NCBI RefSeq assembly: GCF_019039035.1
Contig: NZ_JAHNZT010000005.1
Coordinates: forward strand, 1-64,000
Source of the DNA: Citreicoccus inhibens
Lineage (GTDB): Bacteria > Myxococcota > Myxococcia > Myxococcales > Myxococcaceae
Direction: 5' to 3'
Length of the DNA: 64,000 bases
Below the pieces are notes generated by a model. It did no database searches. It saw only the letters and a list, made by a program, of their open reading frames with translations, and was not told where the DNA came from. This document shows, in pieces, positions 37,740 to 46,211 of this stretch; position 1 is the first letter of the stretch, and every line of letters starts with the position of its first letter. The position numbers were made by a program, and so were the translations under genes.

Positions 37740-39914
37740 CTACTCCGGCTTGGCGCTGACCGTCACGCCGGGCGCCACGGTGCCGCCGCGCGTCTCCATC
37801 GCATCGGCGACCAGCTCGGTGATGTCCTTGATCTTGATCTGCTCGCGGCCCGTGTCGTTCACGGCGTCGTTGAGCATCGTCGAGCAGAACGGGCAGGCCA
37901 CCGCGACCACGCCGCTGCCGCCCGTCTCCTTGTAGTCGCCCACCTGGCCCGGCTTCTTCTTGTCCGTGGCGTCGGGGAACGGCGTGGACGGGTCCTCGGC
38001 GTGCTTGAGCGTGAGCGCCACTTCGTTGATGCGGTTGTGGTTGATGCGCGTGCCGATGTGCTCCTCCATCCACATCCGCCCGCCACCGGCGCCGCAGCAG
38101 AAGCCCTCGCGCTTGCTGCGCTGCATCTCCACGACCTCCAGACCGGGGATGCTCTTGAGCACCTCACGAGGCGCGTCGTACACGCCGTTGTGGCGGCCCA
38201 GGTAGCAGGGGTCGTGGTACGTGAGCTTCGTATTCATCACCGCGGACAGCTTGATGCGCTTGTCCTTCAGCAGCTCGTTGATGAGCTGCGTGTGGTTGAT
38301 GACGCGGTACTCGCCGCCGAACTCCGGGTACTCGTTCTTGATGGTGTTGAAGCAGTGCGGGCACTGGGTGATGACCGCCTTCACGCCCATCGAGTTCCAC
38401 GACTCGACGTTCGTCTTGGCCATCGTCTGGTACAGGTACTCGTTGCCCATGCGGCGCGCCGGGTCGCCGTTGCACATCTCCTGCTTGGAGAGCGTGGCGA
38501 AGCTCACCCCCGCCTCGCGCATGATCTTCACGAGCGAGCGGCTCACCTTCTTCTGCTTGTCGTCGTAGCTGCCCGCGCAGCCCACGAAGAACAGGTACTC
38601 GTACGGCCCGCCGCCGTCACCCCACGTGGGCAGGTTCAGGTCCTCGGCCCACTCGTCGCGCCGGTCCTGGCCCAGGCCCCAGGGGTTGCCCTGGCGCTCG
38701 ATGCCCTCGAACACGCGCTGGATCTCCGGCGGGAACTCGGCCTTCACCTGCACCTGGTAGCGGCGCATGTCGATGAGGCGCGGGACGTTCTCGATGAACA
38801 CCGGACACGCCTGCTCGCACCAGCCGCAGCTCGTACAGGCCCACACCGTCTCGGCCTTCAGCGCGCTGCCGATCATCTCCGGCAGGGGCTGCTTCATGCC
38901 GTCGTGGTAGCCCTCTTCCACCCACTGCTCGTGGTCCCAGAGCCAGTGCTTCAGGTCCTGGTTGACGGCCTTGTGCGTGAGCGGCTTGCCCGTGATGTAC
39001 GTGGGGCAGTGCGTCTGGCAGCGGCCGCACTCGGTGCAGGAGTAGAGGTCCAGGCCCTGCTTCCACGTGAGGTCCTTCACCGTGGCCGCGCCGAACTCTT
39101 CCTTCTCCAGGTTCGGCGTGGGCAGCTTGCCGGTGGAGTGGGTGCGCTGGAAGAAGACGTTGGGCAGGCCCGTGATGATGTGGAAGTGCTTGCCCAGCGG
39201 CAGGAAGTTCAGGAACGCCAGGATGATGGTCAGGTGCAGCCAGAAGCCCGCCGTACCCAGCGCGTGCGCGGCCGAGGGGCCCAGGGGCATCATCGCCAGC
39301 CCCATGGCGCTGGTGACCGGCTCGTACCACGCGAGGGACGGCGCCGTGGCCTGCGCGCCCTGTGCCGCGTGCGCCGTGACCAGGTGCCCGCCGCCGAAGA
39401 TGAACTCCGTCACCATCAGGCCCGCGATGAAGCCGAGGATGAGGTACGCCTCCCACGACTGCGACATGCGGTCCGGCTTCACCTTCCAGCGCGTCCACAC
39501 GAAGAAGACCACGCCCAGCACCGCCAGCGCCGCGACCACGTCCTTGATGAGCAGGTAGACGCGGTACACCCACGCGAGCGCCGGGACGTCCGCCCACACC
39601 GGGTGGCTGAAGTCCGTCAGCACTTCCAGCGCCGTGGACGAGAAGCCCATGGTGAAGAGCATCACCGTGCGCACCGCCAGCACCATGAAGGCGGCGTAGA
39701 TGAAGATGTGGAAGAGGCCGGGGGTGAACTCCTCCGGGTCCACCATCCGCTTCTGGCCCAACCCGAAGCGCACCAGCTGCGCGACGCGGTAGGGAATCTG
39801 GTCCAGCCGGTTCTCCTTCTTCATCGCGAGCAGCACGCCGGCTCGGCCGGACATGGTGATGACGAAGAGGGAGACGGCGACGGCGAGTAGCAGGCCGGTG
39901 ATGATGGGACTCAT
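37740..39914 (-). CDS. Membrane Fe-S oxidoreductase, EtfD/HdrD-like
   Basis: 724 residues. The N-terminal 270 residues form a NarI-like cytochrome-b-type domain with about six helices and several His. A ferredoxin domain with two [4Fe-4S] sites follows (CTECGRCQTHCP at about 294 and CTSCGWCEQACP near 357). Two CCG domains come next (CPHCFNTI, YHDPCYLGRHNGVYDAPREV, then CCGAGGGRMW and CPFCSTML), as in heterodisulfide reductase subunit D and GlpC. This arrangement is that of EtfD-type proteins, which carry electrons from electron-transfer flavoprotein to menaquinone during fatty acid oxidation. No etfAB is adjacent, so the donor is inferred. Confidence 0.85.
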   Translation of the reverse strand: MSPIITGLLLAVAVSLFVITMSGRAGVLLAMKKENRLDQIPYRVAQLVRFGLGQKRMVDPEEFTPGLFHIFIYAAFMVLAVRTVMLFTMGFSSTALEVLTDFSHPVWADVPALAWVYRVYLLIKDVVAALAVLGVVFFVWTRWKVKPDRMSQSWEAYLILGFIAGLMVTEFIFGGGHLVTAHAAQGAQATAPSLAWYEPVTSAMGLAMMPLGPSAAHALGTAGFWLHLTIILAFLNFLPLGKHFHIITGLPNVFFQRTHSTGKLPTPNLEKEEFGAATVKDLTWKQGLDLYSCTECGRCQTHCPTYITGKPLTHKAVNQDLKHWLWDHEQWVEEGYHDGMKQPLPEMIGSALKAETVWACTSCGWCEQACPVFIENVPRLIDMRRYQVQVKAEFPPEIQRVFEGIERQGNPWGLGQDRRDEWAEDLNLPTWGDGGGPYEYLFFVGCAGSYDDKQKKVSRSLVKIMREAGVSFATLSKQEMCNGDPARRMGNEYLYQTMAKTNVESWNSMGVKAVITQCPHCFNTIKNEYPEFGGEYRVINHTQLINELLKDKRIKLSAVMNTKLTYHDPCYLGRHNGVYDAPREVLKSIPGLEVVEMQRSKREGFCCGAGGGRMWMEEHIGTRINHNRINEVALTLKHAEDPSTPFPDATDKKKPGQVGDYKETGGSGVVAVACPFCSTMLNDAVNDTGREQIKIKDITELVADAMETRGGTVAPGVTVSAKPE

Positions 39915-40001
39915 GGAATCTTGGAGACCTCGTGGGCGCGCGGCGAAAGGCCCGGTTGCCGCGTCGCGGCAATTCTTGAGTTCGGGTCAACCCTAACAGG
40001 G

Positions 40002-40015
40002 GTGATTCGCGAATC
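40002..40015. promoter_or_regulatory. Palindromic operator candidate upstream of the EtfD-like gene
   Basis: TGATTCGCGAATCA is a perfect 14-base palindrome 88 bases upstream of the EtfD-like ATG, in a position suited to a TetR- or MarR-type repressor. Its half-site TGATTCG is shared with the direct repeats at 40238. Confidence 0.45.
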
Positions 40016-40237
40016 AAGCACGCTGCTGAAACCCCTGTCCGTCACCGCGCGAGGCTGGAGCAGGGCAGGGTGAGGCGCTGGCGGGGCGCGGCAGCAACGG
40101 GGGCCGGAAGTCTGCCACGCAAGGCGGTGCCTGTCGCGCGGGCGGAGCTGCGGCCAGCCGGGCAGACGTGCGCTTCCTGACGCTCGCCGCACTTTCCTGG
40201 AGCGGGGGCTTTACAACGCGAAGCGGCATGGGCAACC

Positions 40238-40272
40238 TGATTCGTAAATCGGTCAATAGCTGATTTGTAAAT
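40238..40272. repeat. Tandem direct repeat TGATTyGTAAAT
   Basis: TGATTCGTAAAT (40238-40249) and TGATTTGTAAAT (40261-40272) are 23 bases apart start to start, about two helical turns. A partial third copy (ATTCGTAAA) is at 40620-40628, just after the small ORF. The AT-rich copies stand out in this genome and may be regulator sites for the acidic ORF. Confidence 0.45.
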
Positions 40273-40378
40273 GGCACCGCATGGCGCGGGGCTCCCTTGA
40301 CCGGCCGGCGGGACGCCTGAGGAGATGCGAGCGAAGAGCCGCACACTCCGTGAATGCAGAGCGCCCCAGGAGCATCCC

Positions 40379-40537
40379 ATGGGCCACGACGACACCACGT
40401 ACCTGGATGAGCGGTCGAACTACCTGGACCTGGGTGAAGATGGAGAATCCGAGACCGTGGTTCCGGTCCTGGCGGACGACCGGGGCGACTGGGGCAACCT
40501 GGGCGAGGAGGCCTGGGGAGGCTGGGACGCGGAGTGA
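40379..40537 (+). CDS. 52-residue strongly acidic protein, unknown
   Basis: Starts MGHDDTTYLD with an AGGAG ribosome site six bases upstream; about 84% of third positions are G or C, which supports coding. It contains 16 Asp/Glu and two Arg. The middle is VVPVLADD and the C-terminus is Gly/Trp-rich (DWGNLGEEAWGGWDAE). No known family. Its charge would fit a DNA mimic, a chaperone-bound peptide or a modified-peptide precursor. Nothing nearby decides between them. Confidence 0.5.
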   Translation: MGHDDTTYLDERSNYLDLGEDGESETVVPVLADDRGDWGNLGEEAWGGWDAE

Positions 40538-40832
40538 GGTGCCGTGGGTCCCCGGCGCTCCGCCGCGCCGCGCGGACGGTCCCCGGGGCCCGAGGCATGT
40601 GGACGCTGGCCTGAAGTAAATTCGTAAACCCCCCAAGGGGACTCAGCTGGCCCGGGCGAGCCGGCCGTGAGGTCCGACGTGGCGGCTCCCCCGGCCTGCT
40701 TGCTCCAGGGGCGAAGCCCCGACATGCTCGGTGGAAGTGCCCCCTCCCGTGAGCCCGCGCTCTCTGGGGGCTTGTGGGCCATGAGACTTCCGCGCGGGCG
40801 AGGCCCCCTCGGCCTGGCGGCAATCACGCAGA
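40538..40832. other. Intergenic region, about 295 bp
   Basis: A third partial TTCGTAAA copy is near 40620. GGGGCGAAGCCCC at 40708-40720 is a tight 5-base stem with a 3-base loop, too short to be a sure terminator. ORFs on the minus strand here are low-complexity. The promoter of the VWA gene should lie at its right end, unseen. Confidence 0.4.
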
Positions 40833-42125
40833 ATGCCTCACGACCTCGTGCGGGGGTGTGCATTGATGCAAACAGCCTGGGCGGTGGAGCGCGACGCGGA
40901 GCCCGGCCGCGAGGTGCTCCTGCTCGTCGTGCTGGAGGCGGACGCGGACTCCCCGCGCGCGCCTGTCGCGGTCAACCTCGTCATGGACCGCAGCGCCTCC
41001 ATGCGCGGGGCCCCGCTGGCCGCGGCGGTGGATGCCGCCCGGTCGCTCGTGGAGCGCGCCGGCCCGCGAGACTACCTGGGACTGCTCACGTTCGACGCCG
41101 AGCCGGAGCAGGTGCTGCCCCTGCGCGCCATGGAGCCAGGGGCGAAGGCCGCCTTCCTTCAGGCGCTCGCACGCCTGGAGTGCGGTGAAGGCACCGCGTT
41201 GCACGAGGCCATCGAGCGAGGCGCCGAGGCCGTGCGCCGCGTGCTCGTGCCCGGCGCGCGACCGCAGCTCCTGGTGCTCACCGATGGCGAGCCCTCCGTG
41301 GGCACCACGCTGCTGCCCGACTTCCGCGCGCTGGGCGGCAAGGTGGCAGAGTCCGGCGTGTCGTTGCAGGCGCTGGGCCTGGGGCGCCACTACCTGCCGG
41401 AGATCCTCGAGGCGCTCACGGGGCCGTCCGGCACGGGCTTCACGCACGTGGACGATGCCGAGGGCTTGCCCCTGGCCGTGGACGTGGTGGGCGCGGACCT
41501 CTTCGGTGAGGTCGTCTCGGATGCACGCGTGTACGTGCTCCCCACGGGCTTCTCCGCGGTGCGGTGCAGCCACCGCTATCCGTCGCGCGTGGAGGGAGAC
41601 GCGATGAGCGCGACGCTGGGCTCGGTGTCTCGCGCCTTCCCGCGCCGCGTCCTCTTCACGGGCACGTTGGAGCGCGCCGAGTGGAGCCTGAGCGTCACGG
41701 CGTCCTACACGCAGGACAACGACGCGCGCCGCGTCAGCCTCCCCGTCACGCGGCTGTTGCCCGACAGCGAAGAGGGGCGCTTCGTGCGCGCCGTGTCCGC
41801 CGAACTCGACCTGGTGGCGTGCGAGGCCGCGGCGTGGAAGGCGCTCGGCAAGCGACAGGTGGAGGCGGCCGACCGAGCGCTCGACGGCGCGGACCGAGCG
41901 CTCTTCAAGCTCGCCCGGCTGGCTTCTCCCGCGGTCCCCGCGCAGCGGCATGTGGACCGTCTGGCGGAGCTGCGGCGCGCGGTGGAGCGGCGGGCCTCAC
42001 AGCTTCCTCCGCTCGGCATCCGACGCGCGCAGTCCGAGGTGTCCCGCGTCTCCATCAGCCGCGTAGGCCCTGCTCCGGCGCCCGTGTCCGCGATGGTTCC
42101 CTGGAAGGTGGGCGAGGAGTCCTGA
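40833..42125 (+). CDS. VWA-domain protein
   Basis: 430 residues from the ATG at 40833; Met12 at 40866 is an alternative. The von Willebrand A domain (about 48-215) has the MIDAS motif MDRSASM (D-x-S-x-S), TFDAEPEQV, GGEGTA-type ECGEGTALHEAI and LTDGEPSVG. C-terminal beta-strands (about 230-325) and a helical region (330-400) follow. No signal peptide is visible, so it is probably cytoplasmic. Such proteins often pair with MoxR ATPases or assemble complexes; no partner is adjacent. Confidence 0.8.
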   Translation: MPHDLVRGCALMQTAWAVERDAEPGREVLLLVVLEADADSPRAPVAVNLVMDRSASMRGAPLAAAVDAARSLVERAGPRDYLGLLTFDAEPEQVLPLRAMEPGAKAAFLQALARLECGEGTALHEAIERGAEAVRRVLVPGARPQLLVLTDGEPSVGTTLLPDFRALGGKVAESGVSLQALGLGRHYLPEILEALTGPSGTGFTHVDDAEGLPLAVDVVGADLFGEVVSDARVYVLPTGFSAVRCSHRYPSRVEGDAMSATLGSVSRAFPRRVLFTGTLERAEWSLSVTASYTQDNDARRVSLPVTRLLPDSEEGRFVRAVSAELDLVACEAAAWKALGKRQVEAADRALDGADRALFKLARLASPAVPAQRHVDRLAELRRAVERRASQLPPLGIRRAQSEVSRVSISRVGPAPAPVSAMVPWKVGEES

Positions 42126-42187
42126 GCGCTTCCCGATGAGGGGAATGCATGCCCGCCCGGAGGGTTGACCGGTCCCCCGGTGGAGGG

Positions 42188-42204
42188 CCCGCCAGTGTGG
42201 CGGG
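42188..42204 (+). terminator. Short hairpin after the VWA gene
   Basis: CCCGCCA-GTG-TGGCGGG, followed by TCTGTCG. It is only 30 bases before the dsbD start and could also attenuate that gene. Confidence 0.4.
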
Positions 42205-42233
42205 TCTGTCGTCAGTGGGTTAACGGGAGGCGC

Positions 42234-44534
42234 ATGTCGCGTCCGTGGTTCAAGAGGCTTGGGTGGAGTGGTGGTCTGGGTGCGTTGCTCCTGGCAACGG
42301 GAGCGAATGCCGCGCTGCCTCCTTCCGCCGTGGCCAGTGGTGCTCCTGACGAGGGCGATCCACGTGTGGAGGCCGCGCTGGTGGTGGACTCCACCCAGGT
42401 CCAGGCGGGCGGAGACTTCCGAGTGGGCGTGCGCTTCCGCTTGGATCCTGACTGGCACATCTACTGGAAGAATCCGGGCGACTCGGGGCTGGCCACGGAC
42501 GTGGCGTGGGACACGCCGGGCGTCACGGTGGAGGCGGTGCGTTGGCCCTTCCCGTCCACCTTCCGGACGTCGGATGGCTTCATCACCACGTACGGCTACC
42601 ACGACGAGGTGTTGCTGTTCGCGCCCGCGCACGCGTCGAAGCAGGCCACCGGTGCGTTGACGTTGTCGGCCGCGGTGGATGCGCTCGTGTGCAAGGTGCA
42701 CTGCATCCCCGCGCAGCTGATGCTCACGCGCGCCCTCCCCGTGGGCCCTCGCACGGAGCCCGACCCGGAGTTCACTCCGCTCTTCGATGCGGCGCAGGCG
42801 CGCGTTCCTCAGGCCGAGGGCGCCGCGGGCCTCAAGCTGTCGGTGGCGCTGGATGCGAAGACGCTGACCGCGGATCAGCCCTTCACCGGCACGCTCACGG
42901 TGGGCTCGGCGCAGGCGCTTCCCCCGGTGGAGGGAGACTTCTTCGTCCCCGAGCGCATCGACGGCGTGGACACCGTGGCGTTGAAGTCGCTGGGCGCGGG
43001 GCGCTTCACGCTGGAGGGGAAGACCTCTTCCGTCGCGCCCAAGGCTGAGCCTCGGCTCACGGGGGTGCTGCGGTTGGGCACGGCGAGCCAGGGCTACCGC
43101 GCGGTGGAGGTGAACCTGCCGCTGGCGCCCTTCGCGGCTGCCGCGGTCGCGCCGACTCCGCCCGCGCCGTTGAAGATGCCCTCGGTGCAGGACGCGATGA
43201 ACAAGGTGAAGCCCGTGGCGGTGGCTCCCGCCGCGGAGGCCGCGCCGTTCGGGCTCGGGCTGGCGCTGCTGTTCGCGTTCCTCGGGGGGGCGTTGCTCAA
43301 CCTGATGCCGTGCGTGTTTCCGGTGCTGGCGCTCAAGGCCTACGGCTTCACGCGCATGGTGCAGGAGGAGAAGGGGCGCGTGGCCCCGCATGCGGCGGCG
43401 TACGCGGGCGGCATTGTCGGCACGATGATGCTGCTGGCGGGCGCGGTGCTCGCGGTGCGCGCGGGCGGACACAGCGTGGGCTGGGGCTTCCAGTTCCAGG
43501 AGCCGCTCTTCGTGGCGGGCGTGAGCGCGGTGCTGGTGGTGTTCGCGCTCAACCTCTTCGGACTCTTCACGCTGGGCACCGATGGGACGGCGCTGGCCGG
43601 CAAGGTGGACCAGAGCCACGGCCTCTTGCGCAGCGCGGGCGAGGGTGTGCTGGCCGTGGTGCTGGCGACGCCGTGCTCGGCGCCGCTGTTGGGGACCGCG
43701 GTGGGCTTCGCCTTCGCGGCGGGCCCGGCGACGGTGCTGGCCGTGTTCCTCGCGCTGGGCCTGGGTCTGGCGCTGCCCTTCTGCGTGCTGGTGATGGTGC
43801 CGGGGCTGGTCAAGCGCCTGCCCAAGCCGGGCGCGTGGATGGAGCGCGCCAAGCAGTTGCTCGGGTTCGCGCTGCTCGGCACCACCGTGTGGCTGGTGTG
43901 GGTCATGGGCGGGCTGGCGGGTGTGGATGGCATGGCGCGCCTCTTGGCCTTCCTGGTCGTGGTCGGGTTGGGGACGTGGCTGTATGGCCAGGCGCAGTTG
44001 ATGGAGGGCGCGCGCAAGCTGGGCACGGTGGGCATCGCGGCGCTGCTGCTGGTGGCCTGTGGCGCGCTGGCCCTGCGCTTCGATGAGGCGCAGGCCTCGC
44101 GCGGCGCGGCGGGCGCGGCGGTGGCGCACTCCGCTCAGCCGTGGGACGAGGCGGCGGTGGCGGCGGCGCTGGAGGCGGGGCAGCCGGTGTTCATCGACTT
44201 CACCGCGGACTGGTGCCTCACGTGCAAGTTCAATGAGCGCACCGTGCTGTCGCGCGAGGAGGTGCGCGCCGCGTTCACGAAGTACGGCGTGGCCTTCTTC
44301 GTGGCGGACTGGACGCGCCGGGACGCGCGCATCACCGCGAAGCTGGCGGACCACGGTCGCGCGGGCGTGCCCATGTACCTGGTGCTCAGCCCCTCCTCAC
44401 CGGACAAGCCCGAGGTGCTCTCGGAGTTGCTCACCACGGACTCCGTCATCGAGGCGGTGCGTCGCGCGGCGGAATGCGGGCCCGACCGCAAGGGTTCTGG
44501 AGCGCTGTGCGCCGCGGATTCTCCGCGCCGCTGA
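42234..44534 (+). CDS. dsbD: ScsB/DsbD-type protein-disulfide reductase
   Basis: 766 residues from the ATG at 42234 (GGGAGG upstream). A signal peptide ends near ATGANAA. The periplasmic N-terminal part (about 45-170) has PDWHIYWKNPGDSGL and the redox pair in ALVCKVHCIPAQ, features of ScsB rather than classic DsbD. The DsbD membrane core (about 330-620) carries NLMPCVFPVLALKAYG and ATPCSAPLLGTAVG. The C-terminal thioredoxin domain has ADWCLTCK. It moves electrons from cytosolic thioredoxin to outside partners, often in copper or oxidative stress. The redoxin gene follows after 48 bases. Confidence 0.88.
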   Translation: MSRPWFKRLGWSGGLGALLLATGANAALPPSAVASGAPDEGDPRVEAALVVDSTQVQAGGDFRVGVRFRLDPDWHIYWKNPGDSGLATDVAWDTPGVTVEAVRWPFPSTFRTSDGFITTYGYHDEVLLFAPAHASKQATGALTLSAAVDALVCKVHCIPAQLMLTRALPVGPRTEPDPEFTPLFDAAQARVPQAEGAAGLKLSVALDAKTLTADQPFTGTLTVGSAQALPPVEGDFFVPERIDGVDTVALKSLGAGRFTLEGKTSSVAPKAEPRLTGVLRLGTASQGYRAVEVNLPLAPFAAAAVAPTPPAPLKMPSVQDAMNKVKPVAVAPAAEAAPFGLGLALLFAFLGGALLNLMPCVFPVLALKAYGFTRMVQEEKGRVAPHAAAYAGGIVGTMMLLAGAVLAVRAGGHSVGWGFQFQEPLFVAGVSAVLVVFALNLFGLFTLGTDGTALAGKVDQSHGLLRSAGEGVLAVVLATPCSAPLLGTAVGFAFAAGPATVLAVFLALGLGLALPFCVLVMVPGLVKRLPKPGAWMERAKQLLGFALLGTTVWLVWVMGGLAGVDGMARLLAFLVVVGLGTWLYGQAQLMEGARKLGTVGIAALLLVACGALALRFDEAQASRGAAGAAVAHSAQPWDEAAVAAALEAGQPVFIDFTADWCLTCKFNERTVLSREEVRAAFTKYGVAFFVADWTRRDARITAKLADHGRAGVPMYLVLSPSSPDKPEVLSELLTTDSVIEAVRRAAECGPDRKGSGALCAADSPRR

Positions 44535-44582
44535 TGAAGTCTCACGCTGTCGTCGTCTTCCCTCGCTGAAGGAGAGAACGTC

Positions 44583-45170
44583 ATGAAGCAGGTCTTCACC
44601 GCTCTCGCGCTCACCACGGCCTTCGTGGGCGCCCCCGTGTTCGCCGCCGACACCGCCGAGGTGGGCAAGCCCGCTCCCGCCTTCACGCTGAAGGACGAGT
44701 CCGGCAAGGAGCACTCGCTGGCCGAGTACAAGGGCAAGGTCGTCGTCCTCGAGTGGACCAACCCGGAGTGCCCCTTCGTGCAGCGGCACTACGAGGCCAA
44801 GACGATGCAGGACACCGTGAAGGGCTTCGACGCGAAGAAGGTCGTGTGGCTCGCGGTGGACTCCTCCTCCACGCACTCGGCGCAGACCGCGTCGGAGTGG
44901 AAGAAGAAGGAGGCGCTGAGCTACCCGGTGCTGCTGGACACGGCCGGCACCGTGGGCAAGTCGTACGGCGCGAAGACGACGCCGCACATGTACGTCATCG
45001 ATGAGAAGGGCGTGGTCCGCTACGCGGGCGCCATCGACGACGACCCGCGCGGCAAGAACGAGACGAAGACCAACTATGTGAAGGGCGCGGTGGACGCGCT
45101 GCTGACCGGCAAGCAGGTGCCCACCGCCACGTCCCAGCCCTACGGCTGCTCGGTGAAGTACAAGGGCTAG
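44583..45170 (+). CDS. Secreted thioredoxin-fold redoxin
   Basis: 195 residues with a signal peptide cut near FAADTAEVG. The fold is of the AhpC/TSA-redoxin type: GKPAPAFTLKDESGKE, KVVVLEWTNPECPFVQRHYE with the active Cys, and TTPHMYVIDEKGVVRYAGAIDDD. Only one Cys is in the active-site loop and a second near the C-terminus (YGCSVKY) may be the resolving partner. It is a likely substrate of the upstream DsbD-like protein. Confidence 0.83.
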   Translation: MKQVFTALALTTAFVGAPVFAADTAEVGKPAPAFTLKDESGKEHSLAEYKGKVVVLEWTNPECPFVQRHYEAKTMQDTVKGFDAKKVVWLAVDSSSTHSAQTASEWKKKEALSYPVLLDTAGTVGKSYGAKTTPHMYVIDEKGVVRYAGAIDDDPRGKNETKTNYVKGAVDALLTGKQVPTATSQPYGCSVKYKG

Positions 45171-45181
45171 CGCTCGCGGCC

Positions 45182-45373
45182 TCAGGGCGCCGGCGGCTTC
45201 AAGTCCGCCGGCAGTCCCGGGCCCGAGGGAGGACGTTCGAGCCGGGTCGCGGGGCGCTCCAGTCCCGAGGGAGACTCGGTGCCTGCATCCGCCGTCGCGG
45301 GCGGCGTGGGGTGCTTCTCCGCGCAGGCGCACAGCAGTCCGGCGGCGATGACGACGACATGCCAGGTTCGCAT
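45182..45373 (-). CDS. Very small lipoprotein
   Basis: 63 residues. MRTWHVVVIAAGLLCAC is a lipoprotein signal (two cysteines, lipobox LCAC) after a good ribosome site (GGGAGA). The mature part is a 45-residue Pro-rich stretch without domain. It is 17 bases behind the YcnI-type gene and probably co-transcribed. Confidence 0.6.
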   Translation of the reverse strand: MRTWHVVVIAAGLLCACAEKHPTPPATADAGTESPSGLERPATRLERPPSGPGLPADLKPPAP

Positions 45374-45390
45374 CGTGGCTGTCTCCCGCC

Positions 45391-46113
45391 TCAGTACTTC
45401 ACCCAGATGTCCGTGCCGGGATGAATCTCCGCCAGCGGCTGGACGCCGGGCTCCTGTTCAATCTGCGCCTGGGTGACGGGGTTGAAGCTGTAGGCCGCGG
45501 TGCCCGACCAGACGATGAGCGCGTCCTTGAAGACCGTGAGGTCGTGGACGTGCTCCGTGACGGTGTACTTGTTCCAGCCCGGCAGGCGCGAGGGCACCAG
45601 GAACAGGGATGGGGCGGGCTCGGCGGCGGGAGTCGTGCCCGCGTCGCCGCCCTCGTGGTCGTGGCCTCCCGAGGTGCCCACCCACTCCACCGTCGACTCC
45701 GTTCCATCCGCCGCGCGGCACGTCTGCGTGGTGGGGAAGTACAGCGTGGTGAAGGGCTTGCCCGGCATCTTCGCGCGCAGCGTGAAGCGATAGAGCTGCG
45801 TGTCGGCCGCGAGCACGTCCGCGCTCGCCTTGGTCCACGTCACGGCCGTCACGTTGCCGGTGGCGGCGTCCTTCTCCACTACGGCCTTGCCGAACACCGA
45901 GTCCATCGGGCGCACCGAGGTGACGCCCTCGGGGATGGCGATGCGCACGCGGAAGGTGTCCGCGCCGCTGCATCCGTGGCTGAGCGTGAAGTCCGCGTCG
46001 AAGCTCGCACCCGCGACGGCGGGGCCCGGGCCCGTGACGGACACGTGCGCCTGCGCGGACGTGGCGAGGAGGGAACCTGCGAGAGCGAACAGCGTGCCGA
46101 CCGGGAACTTCAT
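45391..46113 (-). CDS. YcnI-family (DUF1775) secreted copper-binding protein
   Basis: 240 residues with a signal peptide ending SAQAHVSV; the N-terminal His after cleavage is the copper ligand in YcnI. The core has SHGCSGADTFRVRIAIPEGV, TAVTWTKA, and FPTTQTCRAADGTESTVEWVG. An additional C-terminal domain from residue 175 (LFLVPSRLPGWNKYTVTEHVHDLTVF) is not part of the family. The gene has AGGAGG upstream. Together with the DsbD-like gene it suggests a copper or redox role at the envelope. Confidence 0.8.
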   Translation of the reverse strand: MKFPVGTLFALAGSLLATSAQAHVSVTGPGPAVAGASFDADFTLSHGCSGADTFRVRIAIPEGVTSVRPMDSVFGKAVVEKDAATGNVTAVTWTKASADVLAADTQLYRFTLRAKMPGKPFTTLYFPTTQTCRAADGTESTVEWVGTSGGHDHEGGDAGTTPAAEPAPSLFLVPSRLPGWNKYTVTEHVHDLTVFKDALIVWSGTAAYSFNPVTQAQIEQEPGVQPLAEIHPGTDIWVKY

Positions 46114-46211
46114 GCGTCCATGCCTCCTGGCGAGAGAACCGACAGAGGCCGGCTTAGCAAAGCGTCCCGGGTTCCCTGGATGCGGTCATTTGTCGCAGCG
46201 CGCTCCCCGGG

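Larger units (their letters stand above)
39915..40378. other. Divergent intergenic region, 464 bp
   Basis: The region separates the EtfD-like gene (minus) from the 52-residue acidic ORF (plus). It has a perfect 14-base palindrome at 40002 and two copies of a 12-base direct repeat at 40238 and 40261. ORFs across it are GC-driven and antisense. Confidence 0.5.

Noticed and set aside
38001-39890. 629-codon ORF opposite the EtfD-like gene
   Set aside because: Antisense shadow; the minus strand carries two ferredoxin motifs and CCG domains.
40708-40720. GGGGCGAAGCCCC as terminator
   Set aside because: Five-base stem with no T-run; common by chance at this GC content.
40420-40863. 147-codon ORF on the minus strand
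   Set aside because: Pro/Ser/Arg-rich and antisense to the acidic ORF, which has better codon bias and ribosome site.
41997-44354. 785-codon ORF opposite dsbD
   Set aside because: Antisense, His/Arg/Glu-rich; dsbD has clear motifs on the other strand.
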